Under the pieces are notes generated by a model, which was not told the origin of the DNA, did not search any database, and saw only the letters and a list, made by a program, of their open reading frames with translations. Shown in pieces: positions 54,620 to 63,348 of a DNA stretch of 64,000 nt (its first letter is position 1; each line of letters starts with the position of its first letter). Origin of the DNA: Thermoleptolyngbya sichuanensis A183. GTDB taxonomy: Bacteria > Cyanobacteriota > Cyanobacteriia > Elainellales > Elainellaceae. Both the position numbers and the translations under genes were made by a program. The stretch is taken from assembly GCF_013177315.1 (NCBI RefSeq), contig NZ_CP053661.1:1426001-1490000 (forward strand), given 5' to 3'.

Positions 54620-56134
54620 ATGAGGAAAGTGTGGATGACGGCTTTGCAATCGAACTGGCGGCTCGGCTTGCGCTCGAAATGGCTACGGCGATTGGCATGG
54701 GGGGCGATCGCCCCGCTGCTGCTGCTGGGGCTATGGCTCACCCCTGACCCAGTGCGGGCAGCGCCTGCGGTGCCCTACGACCAGCTCACCTTTCCGCCGC
54801 TGCCACCTGTGCAACTGCCGGAATACACCCAGTTTCAGCTAGACAACGGGCTGATGGTGTATCTGGTCGAAGACCACGAATTGCCCCTGGTGAGCGGCAC
54901 GGCCATCTTTCGCGTCGGGAGCCGCTGGGAGCCAGCCGACAAGGTGGGGCTGAGCGGCATTACGGGCGAGGTGATGCGGAGTGGTGGCACGCTCCAACAC
55001 TCGCCCGACGACCTGAACGCCCTGCTGGAAAGCCGCGCCGCCTACGTGGAAACCGGCATCAGCAATGCGTCGGGCAATGCCAGCTTCTATTCTCTCAGCG
55101 AAGACCTGCCAGAGGTGTTTGGGCTGTTTGCCGAGGTGATTCGCCAGCCCGCCTTTGCACCTGACAAGTTTGCGCTGGTGAAAAACCAGCGACGCGGCTT
55201 CATTGCCCGCCGCAATGATGACCCCGATGACATTGCCCGCCGCGAATTTTTTAAGCTCATCTACGGCCCGCAGAGTCCCTACGCCCGCACGACAGAATAC
55301 GCCACCCTCGACCGCATTCAGCGCGAAGATGCGATCGCCTACCATCGCACCTACTTCCATCCCAACAATATGCTGCTGGGCATCGTGGGCGACTTTGACA
55401 GTGCCGAAATGCGATCGCTCATCGAAGCCCAGTTTGGCGATTGGGAGCGCAACCCAGCGTTGGACAATTCCGACCTCAATCCCCTGCCCGCGGTGGCCCA
55501 GGCGCAACCGGGCGGCATTTTCCTAGTCGATCGGCCCCAGTTGACTCAGAGCAGCGTACTAATCGGACATCTGGGCGGCAAATTGAGCGATCCCGACTAT
55601 GCCCCTATGACTGTGCTGAACGACGTGCTAAATGGCTTTGGCGGGCGGCTGGTGAACGAAGTGCGATCGCGCCAAGGACTCGCCTACGTGGTCTATGCCT
55701 ACTGGTCGCCTCAGTTTGACTATCCGGGCGTGTTTGTGGGCGGCGGCCAGACCCGCTCCGATGCCACCGTTCCCTTTATCCAGGCGCTCAAGACGGAAAT
55801 CGAGCGAGTCCGCACAACGCCCGTGTCCGATGACGAGCTACAGCAGGCTAAGGACTCAGCCCTCAACGCCTTTGTGTTTAACTTTGAAACGCCGGGGCAA
55901 ACGCTCTCTCGCCTGATGCGCTACGAATACTATGGCTATCCCAAGGACTTTATCTTCCAGTACCAGAGACAGGTCGAAGCCACCACCGCCGAAGACATAC
56001 TCCGCGCCGCCCAGACCTATCTCCAGCCCGATAAGCTGGTGACGCTGGTGGTGGGCAATGCCGCTGCGATTCAGCCGCCGCTTTCGACCCTAGGGAGCAG
56101 CCCGCAGCCGATTGATATCACGATCCCGGAGTAG
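54620..56134 (+). CDS. M16-family peptidase-like, non-catalytic subunit
   Basis: Exported protein of 504 residues with a signal segment (LAWGAIAPLLLLGLWLTPDP, then VRAAPA). At the position of HxxEH it reads GLSGITGEVMRSGG, so the zinc ligands are missing. The second lobe keeps the substrate-gripping R/Y region NEVRSRQGLAYVVYAYWSPQ. This is the usual division of labour in heterodimeric M16B peptidases: active subunit first, partner second. The 22 bases ending in its start codon are nearly repeated before the 57289 gene. Confidence 0.92.
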   Translation: MRKVWMTALQSNWRLGLRSKWLRRLAWGAIAPLLLLGLWLTPDPVRAAPAVPYDQLTFPPLPPVQLPEYTQFQLDNGLMVYLVEDHELPLVSGTAIFRVGSRWEPADKVGLSGITGEVMRSGGTLQHSPDDLNALLESRAAYVETGISNASGNASFYSLSEDLPEVFGLFAEVIRQPAFAPDKFALVKNQRRGFIARRNDDPDDIARREFFKLIYGPQSPYARTTEYATLDRIQREDAIAYHRTYFHPNNMLLGIVGDFDSAEMRSLIEAQFGDWERNPALDNSDLNPLPAVAQAQPGGIFLVDRPQLTQSSVLIGHLGGKLSDPDYAPMTVLNDVLNGFGGRLVNEVRSRQGLAYVVYAYWSPQFDYPGVFVGGGQTRSDATVPFIQALKTEIERVRTTPVSDDELQQAKDSALNAFVFNFETPGQTLSRLMRYEYYGYPKDFIFQYQRQVEATTAEDILRAAQTYLQPDKLVTLVVGNAAAIQPPLSTLGSSPQPIDITIPE

Positions 56135-56149
56135 GAGAGACGGGAAAAA

Positions 56150-56212
56150 TGAAGAACGAAGAACGAAAAATGAAAAACGAAACCTCTTCGTTCTTCGTTC
56201 TTCTCTCTTTCT
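56150..56212. repeat. Inverted GAAGAACGAA/TTCGTTCTTC repeat
   Basis: AATGAAGAACGAAGAACGAA followed by CGTTCTTCGTTCTTCTCTC can fold into a stem of about 15 bp between the convergent 54620 and ybaK genes; possible bidirectional terminator. Similar words occur at 36861-36955. Confidence 0.65.
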
Positions 56213-56215
56213 CCC

Positions 56216-56695
56216 TTAGCTCTCCTTGTCCTGGGCGATCGCCCCGACAGTTCCTTGAACTGCCTGGATGTAGTCGGTAGGCGTGATCAGGATTTGCAGC
56301 CCGCGCATTCCGGCAGAGATGGTGATCGTGTCGAATAGCTCGATCAGTTCGTCTACGTAAACTGGGTAGTCTTTTTTGCAGGCGAGGGCCGTCACGCCGC
56401 CGCGAATGTAGCCCGTGAGCGGCTGCACCTCTTTGAGGGGAACTGTTTCAACCTTGCGGTTGCCGGAGAGGGCGGCCAGCGCCTTCAGGTTCAGGTGCAT
56501 GTTGCCAGGAATGACTGCGAGAATTACGCCTGTGCGATCGCCCCTGGCAACCAGCGTTTTGAACACGCGCTCCGGCTCCAGCCCAATTTTTGCCGCCACG
56601 GACTCCGCCGCTAGGTCATCGGGGTTGACTTCGTATTCCAGCAGTTCATAGGCAATGCCCAGTTTATCCAGGGCGCGGGCGGCGTTCGTTTTCAT
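56216..56695 (-). CDS. ybaK: YbaK/EbsC-family Cys-tRNA(Pro) deacylase
   Basis: Trans-editing enzyme that hydrolyses mischarged Cys-tRNA(Pro). Start at ATG 56695 (MKTNAARALDKLGIAYELLE), as in family members; an upstream in-frame ATG at 56788 adds unlikely sequence. The core contains GLEPERVFKTLVARGD with the catalytic Lys, GNMHLNLKALAALSGNRKVE and GYIRGGVTALACKKDYPVYV, all YbaK marks. Length 159 is normal. Monocistronic. Confidence 0.93.
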   Translation of the reverse strand: MKTNAARALDKLGIAYELLEYEVNPDDLAAESVAAKIGLEPERVFKTLVARGDRTGVILAVIPGNMHLNLKALAALSGNRKVETVPLKEVQPLTGYIRGGVTALACKKDYPVYVDELIELFDTITISAGMRGLQILITPTDYIQAVQGTVGAIAQDKES

Positions 56696-56933
56696 ATCCA
56701 GTGACTTCTCAGCCAACCCTCTTATGATACGAGTCATGTCGATTCTGGATTTTAGATTCGCGTTTGGATGATTAGTCCAAAAGTCCACCAGGGTAGTCTG
56801 CTGATTAGCGGGGCAGGTATGTCAGACTACTGGGACGGCACTGAATTTGACCACGACGCTGCACCCTGGGCAGAGTTTGAAGTAGCCTACGAAGGCGAAG
56901 TGGCGACGCTGCTGCTGCGAGTATCAGCCCAGC
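56696..56933. other. Short region upstream of ybaK and the PLD remnant
   Basis: It has the ybaK promoter (minus) and a 42-codon frame at 56819-56947 (MSDYWDGTEFDHDAAPWAEF) whose end overlaps the phospholipase-D remnant in another frame. Its protein-like composition suggests it could be the decayed middle of the same lost gene or a small protein; I cannot decide. Confidence 0.3.
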
Positions 56934-57191
56934 ATGATGCACGCTAAGTTAATTCTGGTGGATGAGGCCTAGGTCAGCACGGGCAGCGCCAACCTCGACC
57001 CGCGCAGTGCGTTTCACAATGACGAACTCAACATTTCGGGGCGCTATCCGGCGCTGGCTCAAAACCTGGAGCAGTTCTTTATCGGGGCGATCGCCGATAG
57101 CCAGTGTCTCACCTATGCCGATTGGCAAAATCGCCCCTTGTTTGACCATCTCGCGGGACGGGTGGTGCTGCTGTTCAAAAATCTGCTGTAA
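56934..57191 (+). pseudogene. Remnant of a phospholipase D/cardiolipin-synthase-like gene
   Basis: The frame reads HAKLILVDEA, an in-frame TAG, then VSTGSANLDPRSAFHNDELN and on to RVVLLFKNLL-stop. This is the second HKD motif (HxK...D...GSxN) and the C-terminus of a PLD-family enzyme. The first half is absent and a stop codon interrupts the motif, so it is non-functional. Confidence 0.85.
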
Positions 57192-57288
57192 TCTGCTGTA
57201 ATAAGTCGGGACTCGGGAACTTGGGGTCAGCCATATCGCTTCACAACACCGAGGCAAATTGGGGTTAAACCTTAGAGATTTAGCAGGC

Positions 57289-58302
57289 ATGAGAGTTTGG
57301 CAGGGGCTATGGCTGGGCTGGCTGCTGGCAGGCGGACTGGCTGCTGGACTGGCAGTCGGACTGGCGGGGTGCGATCGCTCTGTGGCAGGCGCAGGCAGCC
57401 CGACGGGTTTATCGGCTTCATCAGCGCCACCCGCCCAAGACTTGTCCTCAGATGTGTCTCCAGACTTGCCCCCAGACTTGCCTCCAGAAGCGTCCCCAGA
57501 CGTGCAGCATGACCAGCATGACGTGCAATATCGCGTAGAAGCGCTGCCCACGGCGGACGTGCATTGGGTGATGGTGCCGATTCGCACGTTTGAGGTTGTG
57601 CCTGCGATCGCCCAAGCGTTGCAGCCGCTGCCCCAGTTTGCCGCGCAGTCGGGAACCGTGGCCGCTATCAACGCGGGCTTTTTTGACCCGGTGAACGGAC
57701 TCACCACTTCCTATGTAGTGCAAAACGGGCAACTCGTCGCCGACCCGCACCAAAACGATCGCCTCATGCAAAACCCCAACCTCGCGCCCTACCTGCCCAA
57801 AATCCTCAACCGCTCGGAGTTTCGCCGCTATCGCTGTGGGCAACCGGGGCAGGAACGCGACCACTATGCGATCGCCCTTCATGCCGAAGCCGTCCCGCTC
57901 GGCTGTACGCTGCAAGACGCGATCGGCGGCGGCCCGCGCCTGCTGCCAGACCTGACGCTCGAAGCCGAGGGCTTTGCCGACCCCGCCACGGGCCGCGATG
58001 CCATTGGCAGCACCCAGCCCAATGCCCGCTCTGCCGTCGGGATTTTGCCCAATGGAGACATTGTGCTAGCGATGGCCGCTCAGCGCCCCGACGCGCCGAC
58101 CAGTTCTGGGCTGTCGCTGGCGGAGTTGTCGAACTTTCTGCGATCGCTCGGTGTGGTAGACGCAATGAACCTGGATGGCGGCAGTTCCGCTTCGCTGTAC
58201 GTCAGCGGGAACACCGTCTTGGGTCGCGTCGATGCCCAGGGCAGCCCGATTCAGCGGCCGGTGAAGTCGGTGCTGGAGGTGCGCCGCAGACCCAGGGACT
58301 AG
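57289..58302 (+). CDS. NAGPA-domain (phosphodiester glycosidase family) lipoprotein
   Basis: From ATG 57289 the 337 residues begin with a signal and a lipobox (AVGLAGC), so it is probably a lipoprotein. A Ser/Pro/Asp-rich linker with PDLPPDLPPEASPD repeats follows. The NAGPA/DUF2233 domain is marked by AAINAGFFDPVNGLTTSYVV, DAIGGGPRLLPD, ARSAVGILPNGDIVLAMA and AMNLDGGSSASLYV. Members cleave phosphodiester-linked sugars or have unknown roles in the envelope. Its start region shares a 22-base leader with 54620. Confidence 0.88.
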   Translation: MRVWQGLWLGWLLAGGLAAGLAVGLAGCDRSVAGAGSPTGLSASSAPPAQDLSSDVSPDLPPDLPPEASPDVQHDQHDVQYRVEALPTADVHWVMVPIRTFEVVPAIAQALQPLPQFAAQSGTVAAINAGFFDPVNGLTTSYVVQNGQLVADPHQNDRLMQNPNLAPYLPKILNRSEFRRYRCGQPGQERDHYAIALHAEAVPLGCTLQDAIGGGPRLLPDLTLEAEGFADPATGRDAIGSTQPNARSAVGILPNGDIVLAMAAQRPDAPTSSGLSLAELSNFLRSLGVVDAMNLDGGSSASLYVSGNTVLGRVDAQGSPIQRPVKSVLEVRRRPRD

Positions 58303-58318
58303 AGGGCGCTATTCCTCA

Positions 58319-59302
58319 TCACGCCCCCATCACTCGCTGGTAGGTCTTTTGATACATTTCAACAATGTGATCCCCTGCGGTGATGGGCGGATATTTCGGC
58401 GGGTTCGTTTCGCTCTGGCAGGTGGGCAGGCATTCGACCAGCGCATGGTAGTTGATGTCGAAAAAGAAGGGAACGGAGTAGCGATCGCCCCCTGAACGGT
58501 TCACCACGCGATGGGGCGTGGACTGATAGTAGTCGTTGGTCCAGCGGGCCATCATGTCGCCGATGTTGATTACAAAGGTATCGGGAATCGGCTCGGCAGC
58601 AATCCAGTCGCCGCTGGCGGTTTTCACCTCTAGCCTGCCCGCCGCGTCTTGCAGCAGGATTGTGAGGCAGCCCCAGTCGGTATGAGCGCCGCAGCCCCAA
58701 GTGCGATCGTCTGCCTGTACGGGATGGGGCGGGTAGTGCAGCAGTCGCAAAATGGGCATGGGGTCGTCGGCCAGGGGATCAAAGTGATGCTCCTCCAGGT
58801 CGAGCGAGAGCGCCAGCCCTCGCATCAGTTGATAAGACAAATTCAGCATGGCAGCGAAATATTGCTCTACGACCTCGCGCCAGCCGGGGAGGTTGCGGGA
58901 ATACAGGTTGGGGCCGTGGTTGGGCGTGTTTGCCTGCACCAACGGGTCGTCGGGGCCGCGATGCAGCCCGATATAAATGCTCTCCTTGAGATCCGGCGCG
59001 GCGTTGAGATCGAGCGTCTGGTGCTTCAAAGGCTCGTAGCCGCGAGAGATGGGAGAGTGCTGGATCGAAATCTCTAGCTTGTCTGCATCGGGCAGCGCAA
59101 AGAAGCGATGAGATTCGGCAAAGATCTGGTCAACTAGCGCAGCATCGATGCCGTGGTTGGCAATGTAGAAAAAGCCGACTTCGTGACTGGCTTTGCGGAG
59201 GTGGGCAGCGACGGCTTTGCGTTCTGCCCAATCGGGCGATCGCAGCCCGCCGATGTCAATCACTGGAATCGTGTGGATGGGGGAGAGAACAGAAGTGACC
59301 AT
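58319..59302 (-). CDS. 2-oxoglutarate/Fe(II)-dependent oxygenase, isopenicillin-N-synthase type
   Basis: 327 residues with the DIOX_N start (IPVIDIGGLRSPDWAERKAV ... GFFYIANHGID) and the 2OG-FeII domain: HTDWGCLTILLQD gives His and Asp, STPHRVVNRSGGDRYSVPFF the distal His and the 2-oxoglutarate-binding Arg-x-Ser. RGYEPLKHQ is also typical. Substrate unknown; the family includes plant hormone and antibiotic enzymes. It is convergent with the 57289 gene (16 bases between stops). Confidence 0.92.
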   Translation of the reverse strand: MVTSVLSPIHTIPVIDIGGLRSPDWAERKAVAAHLRKASHEVGFFYIANHGIDAALVDQIFAESHRFFALPDADKLEISIQHSPISRGYEPLKHQTLDLNAAPDLKESIYIGLHRGPDDPLVQANTPNHGPNLYSRNLPGWREVVEQYFAAMLNLSYQLMRGLALSLDLEEHHFDPLADDPMPILRLLHYPPHPVQADDRTWGCGAHTDWGCLTILLQDAAGRLEVKTASGDWIAAEPIPDTFVINIGDMMARWTNDYYQSTPHRVVNRSGGDRYSVPFFFDINYHALVECLPTCQSETNPPKYPPITAGDHIVEMYQKTYQRVMGA

Positions 59303-59377
59303 CAGAGGTTTTGAGCGAAACAGTTGACCGTCAGCATAGCGGCGGGGCGATCGCCCGACTGTTTCGTTTGCGTCAGT

Positions 59378-60247
59378 TTAACCCTGCTTCAGGCGAGCTT
59401 TGGCTGTTTGCCAGAGGGCTTCGAGTTCTTCTAGGGAATAGTCGGCCAAAGGGCGATCGCTCTCTTGCAAAATCGCCTCTTCTACTAAGGCAAAGCGCTG
59501 GATAAACCGCTGGTTAGTGCTGTGGAGGGCTTCGGCGGGGTCGAGGTCGTGCCAGCGGGCGAGGTTGACCAGCGTAAAGAACAGGTCGCCCAATTCGGCT
59601 TGCTGGTTGGCTTTGGGTTCCTGGGCGATCGCCTGCCGAAATTCTTCTAGCTCCTCGTGAAACTTGTCCCACACGCCGTCGATGCTGTCCCACTCGAACC
59701 CAGCTTTGGCCGCTTTTTGGGAAATCTTAAGGGCTGCGGTGAGGGGCGGGAGCGATCGCCCGTAGCGTTCTAGCCGGGGGGTCAGCCGTTCAATCCCCGA
59801 TGCCTTTTCTTCCTGGGCTTTGATTTGCTCCCAGTTCTGCACGACCTCGCCCGCGTCTGCCACCGTCACCTCGCCAAACACATGGGGATGGCGGCGAATC
59901 AGCTTTTGGGTGATCCCCTCTGCCACGTCCTTGAGCGAAAATTGCTGCGCCTCCGACGCGATCTGTGCTTGCAGCACCACTTGCAGCAGCAAATCGCCCA
60001 GTTCATCGGCGATCGCCTCCGGTTTTCCCTGGCGAATGGCATCTACCACTTCATAGGCTTCCTCGATCACATAGGGAATCAGCGTCTCCGGCGTTTGGGC
60101 CAGATCCCACGGACAGCCGCCATCGGGCGATCGCAGCGCTGCCACCACGTCGATCAGTCGCTGCAACGCGGCAAGAGTGGGGTCGGGGCTGGCGGAGGGC
60201 GTTTGGGTCATATCTGGAAGGTTGGGGGGATGCAGTGCTTGAGGCAT
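59378..60247 (-). CDS. mazG: Nucleoside triphosphate pyrophosphohydrolase MazG
   Basis: Housekeeping enzyme hydrolysing (d)NTPs. Two MazG domains are visible: the first has CPWDLAQTPETLIPYVIEEA and ADELGDLLLQVVLQAQ (ExxE-ExxD metal motif), the second EFRQAIAQEPK and AELGDLFFTLVNLARWHDLD. I use ATG 60247; the frame continues upstream only through IS sequence. ATG 60211 (MTQTPSASPD) is an alternative. An IS ends 2 bases upstream of the start and provides GGAGG, so transcription and translation may now depend on it. Confidence 0.93.
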   Translation of the reverse strand: MPQALHPPNLPDMTQTPSASPDPTLAALQRLIDVVAALRSPDGGCPWDLAQTPETLIPYVIEEAYEVVDAIRQGKPEAIADELGDLLLQVVLQAQIASEAQQFSLKDVAEGITQKLIRRHPHVFGEVTVADAGEVVQNWEQIKAQEEKASGIERLTPRLERYGRSLPPLTAALKISQKAAKAGFEWDSIDGVWDKFHEELEEFRQAIAQEPKANQQAELGDLFFTLVNLARWHDLDPAEALHSTNQRFIQRFALVEEAILQESDRPLADYSLEELEALWQTAKARLKQG

Positions 60248-60249
60248 TA

Positions 60250-61007
60250 GACCTCCTGCATGAATCAGGAAGCGTGTGCCAGTTCGTAGTTGAGCAACCC
60301 TGCAATCAAGTTCAAGCGCAAGCCAAAGCGTCGTCTCCGGCTGCGATAGCGCCCTGAGAAGATGCGAAAGATCTTGAAGCGACGAATCACATGCTCTACT
60401 TTCACCCGCAGTCTCGCTAATGCCCGATTGTGTTGCTTCTCGTCCTCGGCTAACGGTTGGTTGCGCGGCTTTTGGGTGGGCGTACAAGCTCCAGCATGAC
60501 GCTTGGCAAACCCTTGATACCCGCGGTCAGCTAAACATAACTGCGACGATACCCAGGGCAGGCGACTTCGTTTGAGCAGCTTGAAGTCATGCGTCTTGCC
60601 TTTGTCGATTGCAGTCGCAATCACCTGCCCGTTCTCAAAATCCACCAACAGTTGCGCCTTCAGGGTATGGCTCTTCTGCTTGCCACTGTAGTCACGTTTC
60701 TGTTTTTTTTGACGTTCAATTTCAACTTCACCTGCGTCTACGATAAACACTTTCCATTCCCATCCAGGCTGGTACCACTGCCGTTGGCTGGGCAAGCGAA
60801 ACTTGCCGCACTTGATCAAGATGTCTTCCACTTTCCTGATGATGCGGTTGACACCGCAGAATCGCTTAAACTCTCCAGCAGACAGACTTTGCAAGGCTTG
60901 ATAAGGCATGGCATTTCCTCCTTGGATTTAGTTCTGCCATGCGCCTACCCATCTTTGCAAGCTTTTATCCCTAACTGGCACATTCCCTCCCATTCATGCA
61001 GGAGGTC
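60250..61007 (-). mobile_element. IS5-family-like insertion sequence at the mazG start
   Basis: Terminal repeats GACCTCCTGCATGAAT (60250-60265) and ATTCATGCAGGAGGTC (60992-61007), flanked by TA (60248-60249 and 61008-61009). At 758 bp it is short for its family, in line with an internal deletion in the transposase. Confidence 0.88.
60265..60909 (-). CDS. IS5-family-like transposase, probably internally deleted
   Basis: 214 residues: MPYQALQSLSAGEFKRFCGV at the start, then IVDAGEVEIERQKKQKRDYS, LCLADRGYQGFAKRHAGA and ARLRVKVEHVIRRFKIFRIF, the usual late DDE-region order. Related transposases have some 50 more residues with a helix-turn-helix between GVNRI and RKVEDI; here these motifs are directly joined, so the copy is probably a deletion derivative. 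The frame is otherwise open. That comparison rests on memory of the family. Confidence 0.8.
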   Translation of the reverse strand: MPYQALQSLSAGEFKRFCGVNRIIRKVEDILIKCGKFRLPSQRQWYQPGWEWKVFIVDAGEVEIERQKKQKRDYSGKQKSHTLKAQLLVDFENGQVIATAIDKGKTHDFKLLKRSRLPWVSSQLCLADRGYQGFAKRHAGACTPTQKPRNQPLAEDEKQHNRALARLRVKVEHVIRRFKIFRIFSGRYRSRRRRFGLRLNLIAGLLNYELAHAS

Positions 61008-61141
61008 TACTGTGATGAACCGCAGGCATAGATGCACTCAAAATCAACTGACCTATCTTATAACTTTTCCTGTCTAGCTACTTAGAACTTGCTCAAGAGC
61101 TTGATATAAAAATTGGCTACAAAACTGCCTACAGAAATTGG

Positions 61142-62257
61142 CTACAAAAATTGACTCAGTAGTGCGCGAGTCGTGGCTCCGGTTTTTTCCCAGCTGAACT
61201 GGCGGGCGCGGGCCAGTCCAGCGGTGCGGAGGTGCGATCGCACGTCGGGTTCTGTCACCAAGCGCTGCATAGCATGGGCGATCGCCCCGGTATCTTCCGG
61301 GTTCACCAGCAGCGCCGCATCCCCCGCCACCTCTGGCATCGACGAGCGATTCGACGTGATGACGGGCGTACCGCAGGCCATCGCCTCCAGCACCGGAAAG
61401 CCAAACCCTTCCCACAGGCTGGGAAACAGAAGCGCGATCGCCCGATTTAGCACCTCGGGCAGGTCGGTGTAGGGCACGTAGTCCAAAAATTTCACCTGAT
61501 CCGCAATGCCCAGCGCTTCGGCGTGGGTGGACAGGTCGGGCGCAAAGCGGGGGTCGGTCGAACCCACCAGCCACAGTTCATAGTCCTGACAGCGGGGCAG
61601 CGCTGCAAACGCATCTAAAACGCGGTGCAGATTTTTGTAGGGATCTTGCCGCCCCAGATAGACAAAATAATTGCTGGTGGGTAAATCGAGCAAGCGAAAA
61701 TGATCGGCATTGTAGGCCAGCGGAATAGGCGTAATCTTATCTGCTGAAATGTGGTAAAAAGCAACAATATCGTCCGCTGTCGCCTGCGAGTTGCAGACAA
61801 TATGTAGCGCCTGATTTAGCACCAGCGGCACATAGTATTTGGCATAAATTGTGAGGGGCGATCGCCAGTTTGGAAACCGCAGCGGAATCAAGTCATGCAC
61901 CATCACCACCGAGCGACACGGGTTCCAAATTGGGGCTTCGGGAAGCGGAGAAAACACGAGATTTGCCTTTAGGACTTGATAAATTTTGGGGAGTTGGGTT
62001 TGCGTCCAGCGCAGTCGCCTAAAGTGCCCTGCCTTGCCATGTTCTGCGCTCATTCCGGACGGAATTTCGTAGTAGGAAATGTCTCGCGTCTGGGTTTTAG
62101 AAATTTGATGCTGTGCTTCTAGGGAGGCTAAAAGCAGAGTGTTTTGAACTGCCAGATGGGGTGCAACATTGAGCGCATAGGTGGCTAATCCAGTAGGGCG
62201 ATCGCCCACCACCGACAAACTCACAATCAGGTCAGCCGAATCAGAGATCGCCCCCAT
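61142..62257 (-). CDS. Family-4-type glycosyltransferase
   Basis: GT-B glycosyltransferase of 371 residues from ATG 62257. N-terminal GDRPTGLATYALNVAPHL, the domain link RSVVMVHDLIPLRFPN, the sugar-nucleotide half starting YFVYLGRQDPYKNLHRVLDA, and the E-x7-E motif in LWEGFGFPVLEAMACGTPVI. The product may go into polysaccharide or a glycolipid. No other sugar genes are close. An in-frame ATG at 62293 adds 12 residues. Confidence 0.92.
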   Translation of the reverse strand: MGAISDSADLIVSLSVVGDRPTGLATYALNVAPHLAVQNTLLLASLEAQHQISKTQTRDISYYEIPSGMSAEHGKAGHFRRLRWTQTQLPKIYQVLKANLVFSPLPEAPIWNPCRSVVMVHDLIPLRFPNWRSPLTIYAKYYVPLVLNQALHIVCNSQATADDIVAFYHISADKITPIPLAYNADHFRLLDLPTSNYFVYLGRQDPYKNLHRVLDAFAALPRCQDYELWLVGSTDPRFAPDLSTHAEALGIADQVKFLDYVPYTDLPEVLNRAIALLFPSLWEGFGFPVLEAMACGTPVITSNRSSMPEVAGDAALLVNPEDTGAIAHAMQRLVTEPDVRSHLRTAGLARARQFSWEKTGATTRALLSQFL

Positions 62258-63348
62258 GCTCAGAGTCCAAATTGGAACACCCACCCGGCTCACATTCCTG
62301 CCAACATCCTACAAGACATCGATGCTCTGCGTTTCGATTGGATGTCCAACAGTGTCTCAAACAGCGAGATTCAGTCACATCAAAAGCGTAAGCGCTGGCT
62401 GAGGTTATATCCGCATTCTCTGTCAATTGTTCTTGTATCCAAAAGCCACTCAACTCGACTGCCGGAACGTCCAGTTGAGTGTCTTCTGTTGTATAAGCTA
62501 GTGGTTCAGAGACTGCATTATCCGTACCCAAATCCTCTGGTCGGCTATCTGAAGAGTTAGTTTGCCCCGACTGATTGCTGCACCAAATCAGCGAAAATAA
62601 ACTGGGCAACCATAGGTTGATTCTATTTACGCTAGATAAAATTAGATTGAGATACAGCCTGGATCGACCCTGCCTTTGCAAGGAGGCTCCAAGCATCGCC
62701 TGAGGGAATCGCCACTGCCTTTGCAAGGATGCTCCGAGCATCATCTGAGGAAGTGGCATTGTAGGATAACTGTACATAAGATCAACCCCAAAAATAGCTA
62801 AGCGTCTGCAAAGATTATTAAACTTTTGCAGTTAGAGTTTTGCAGTTGAAGTGTCGAGGCTACGCAAATAGACTTGCAAAAAGTCATTTCCGTTTATTTG
62901 TGTCAGCTTGCTTCAGGATTGGATTCTGAAACGCAAGATCGGACTTGAATCTTCCCAGAAGTGTTGAATCTTGATGGTAAAACTTTACAAAAAGCACTCT
63001 CAAGAGGCGGATTATTGAGAATGGAAGCAATAAGTAGGTCATTACAGGCAGAATTATAGATCTTTTGTACTGGATTCAGCTATGAACTTGCCCTGCTAAC
63101 ATTGCGTTCAACACTTCTGGAATCTTCCCTCTAGAAATCAAATGCCAAACTCCGGGAGTAAGAGTCGTAACTCAATTCTCTCCCATCAAGAGACATACTT
63201 AGAGAATACTTTGAGGAAGGGGCGATCGCCTCACCCGCCTGCCTCATCCAGACGCATCATTTCTGAGTTTGATTAACGCTAGCTGCGGCTAAACGGGTAT
63301 AGAAATCAACTAAAATTTATATTAGTAAAGCTATCGACTTCATCCTCT
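62258..63348. other. Long AT-rich intergenic region before hisG
   Basis: About 1.09 kb without a convincing gene. A 45-bp tandem duplication lies at 62670-62758 (listed separately). A minus-strand frame of 178 codons (62241-62777) overlaps the glycosyltransferase start and looks like chance. The final 200 bases should carry the hisG promoter. Confidence 0.5.
62670..62758. repeat. 45-bp imperfect tandem duplication
   Basis: CTGCCTTTGCAAGGAGGCTC begins the first unit at 62670 and the related CTGCCTTTGCAAGGATGCTC begins the second at 62715. The units keep about 80 percent identity and a length divisible by three. Confidence 0.8.

Noticed and set aside
60248-60487. An N-terminal extension of MazG
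   Set aside because: The extra 80 codons are read from IS sequence; MazG similarity starts after 60247.
62241-62777. A 178-codon minus-strand gene before the glycosyltransferase
   Set aside because: It includes the 45-bp duplication, has irregular composition, overlaps the glycosyltransferase start and has no recognisable domain.
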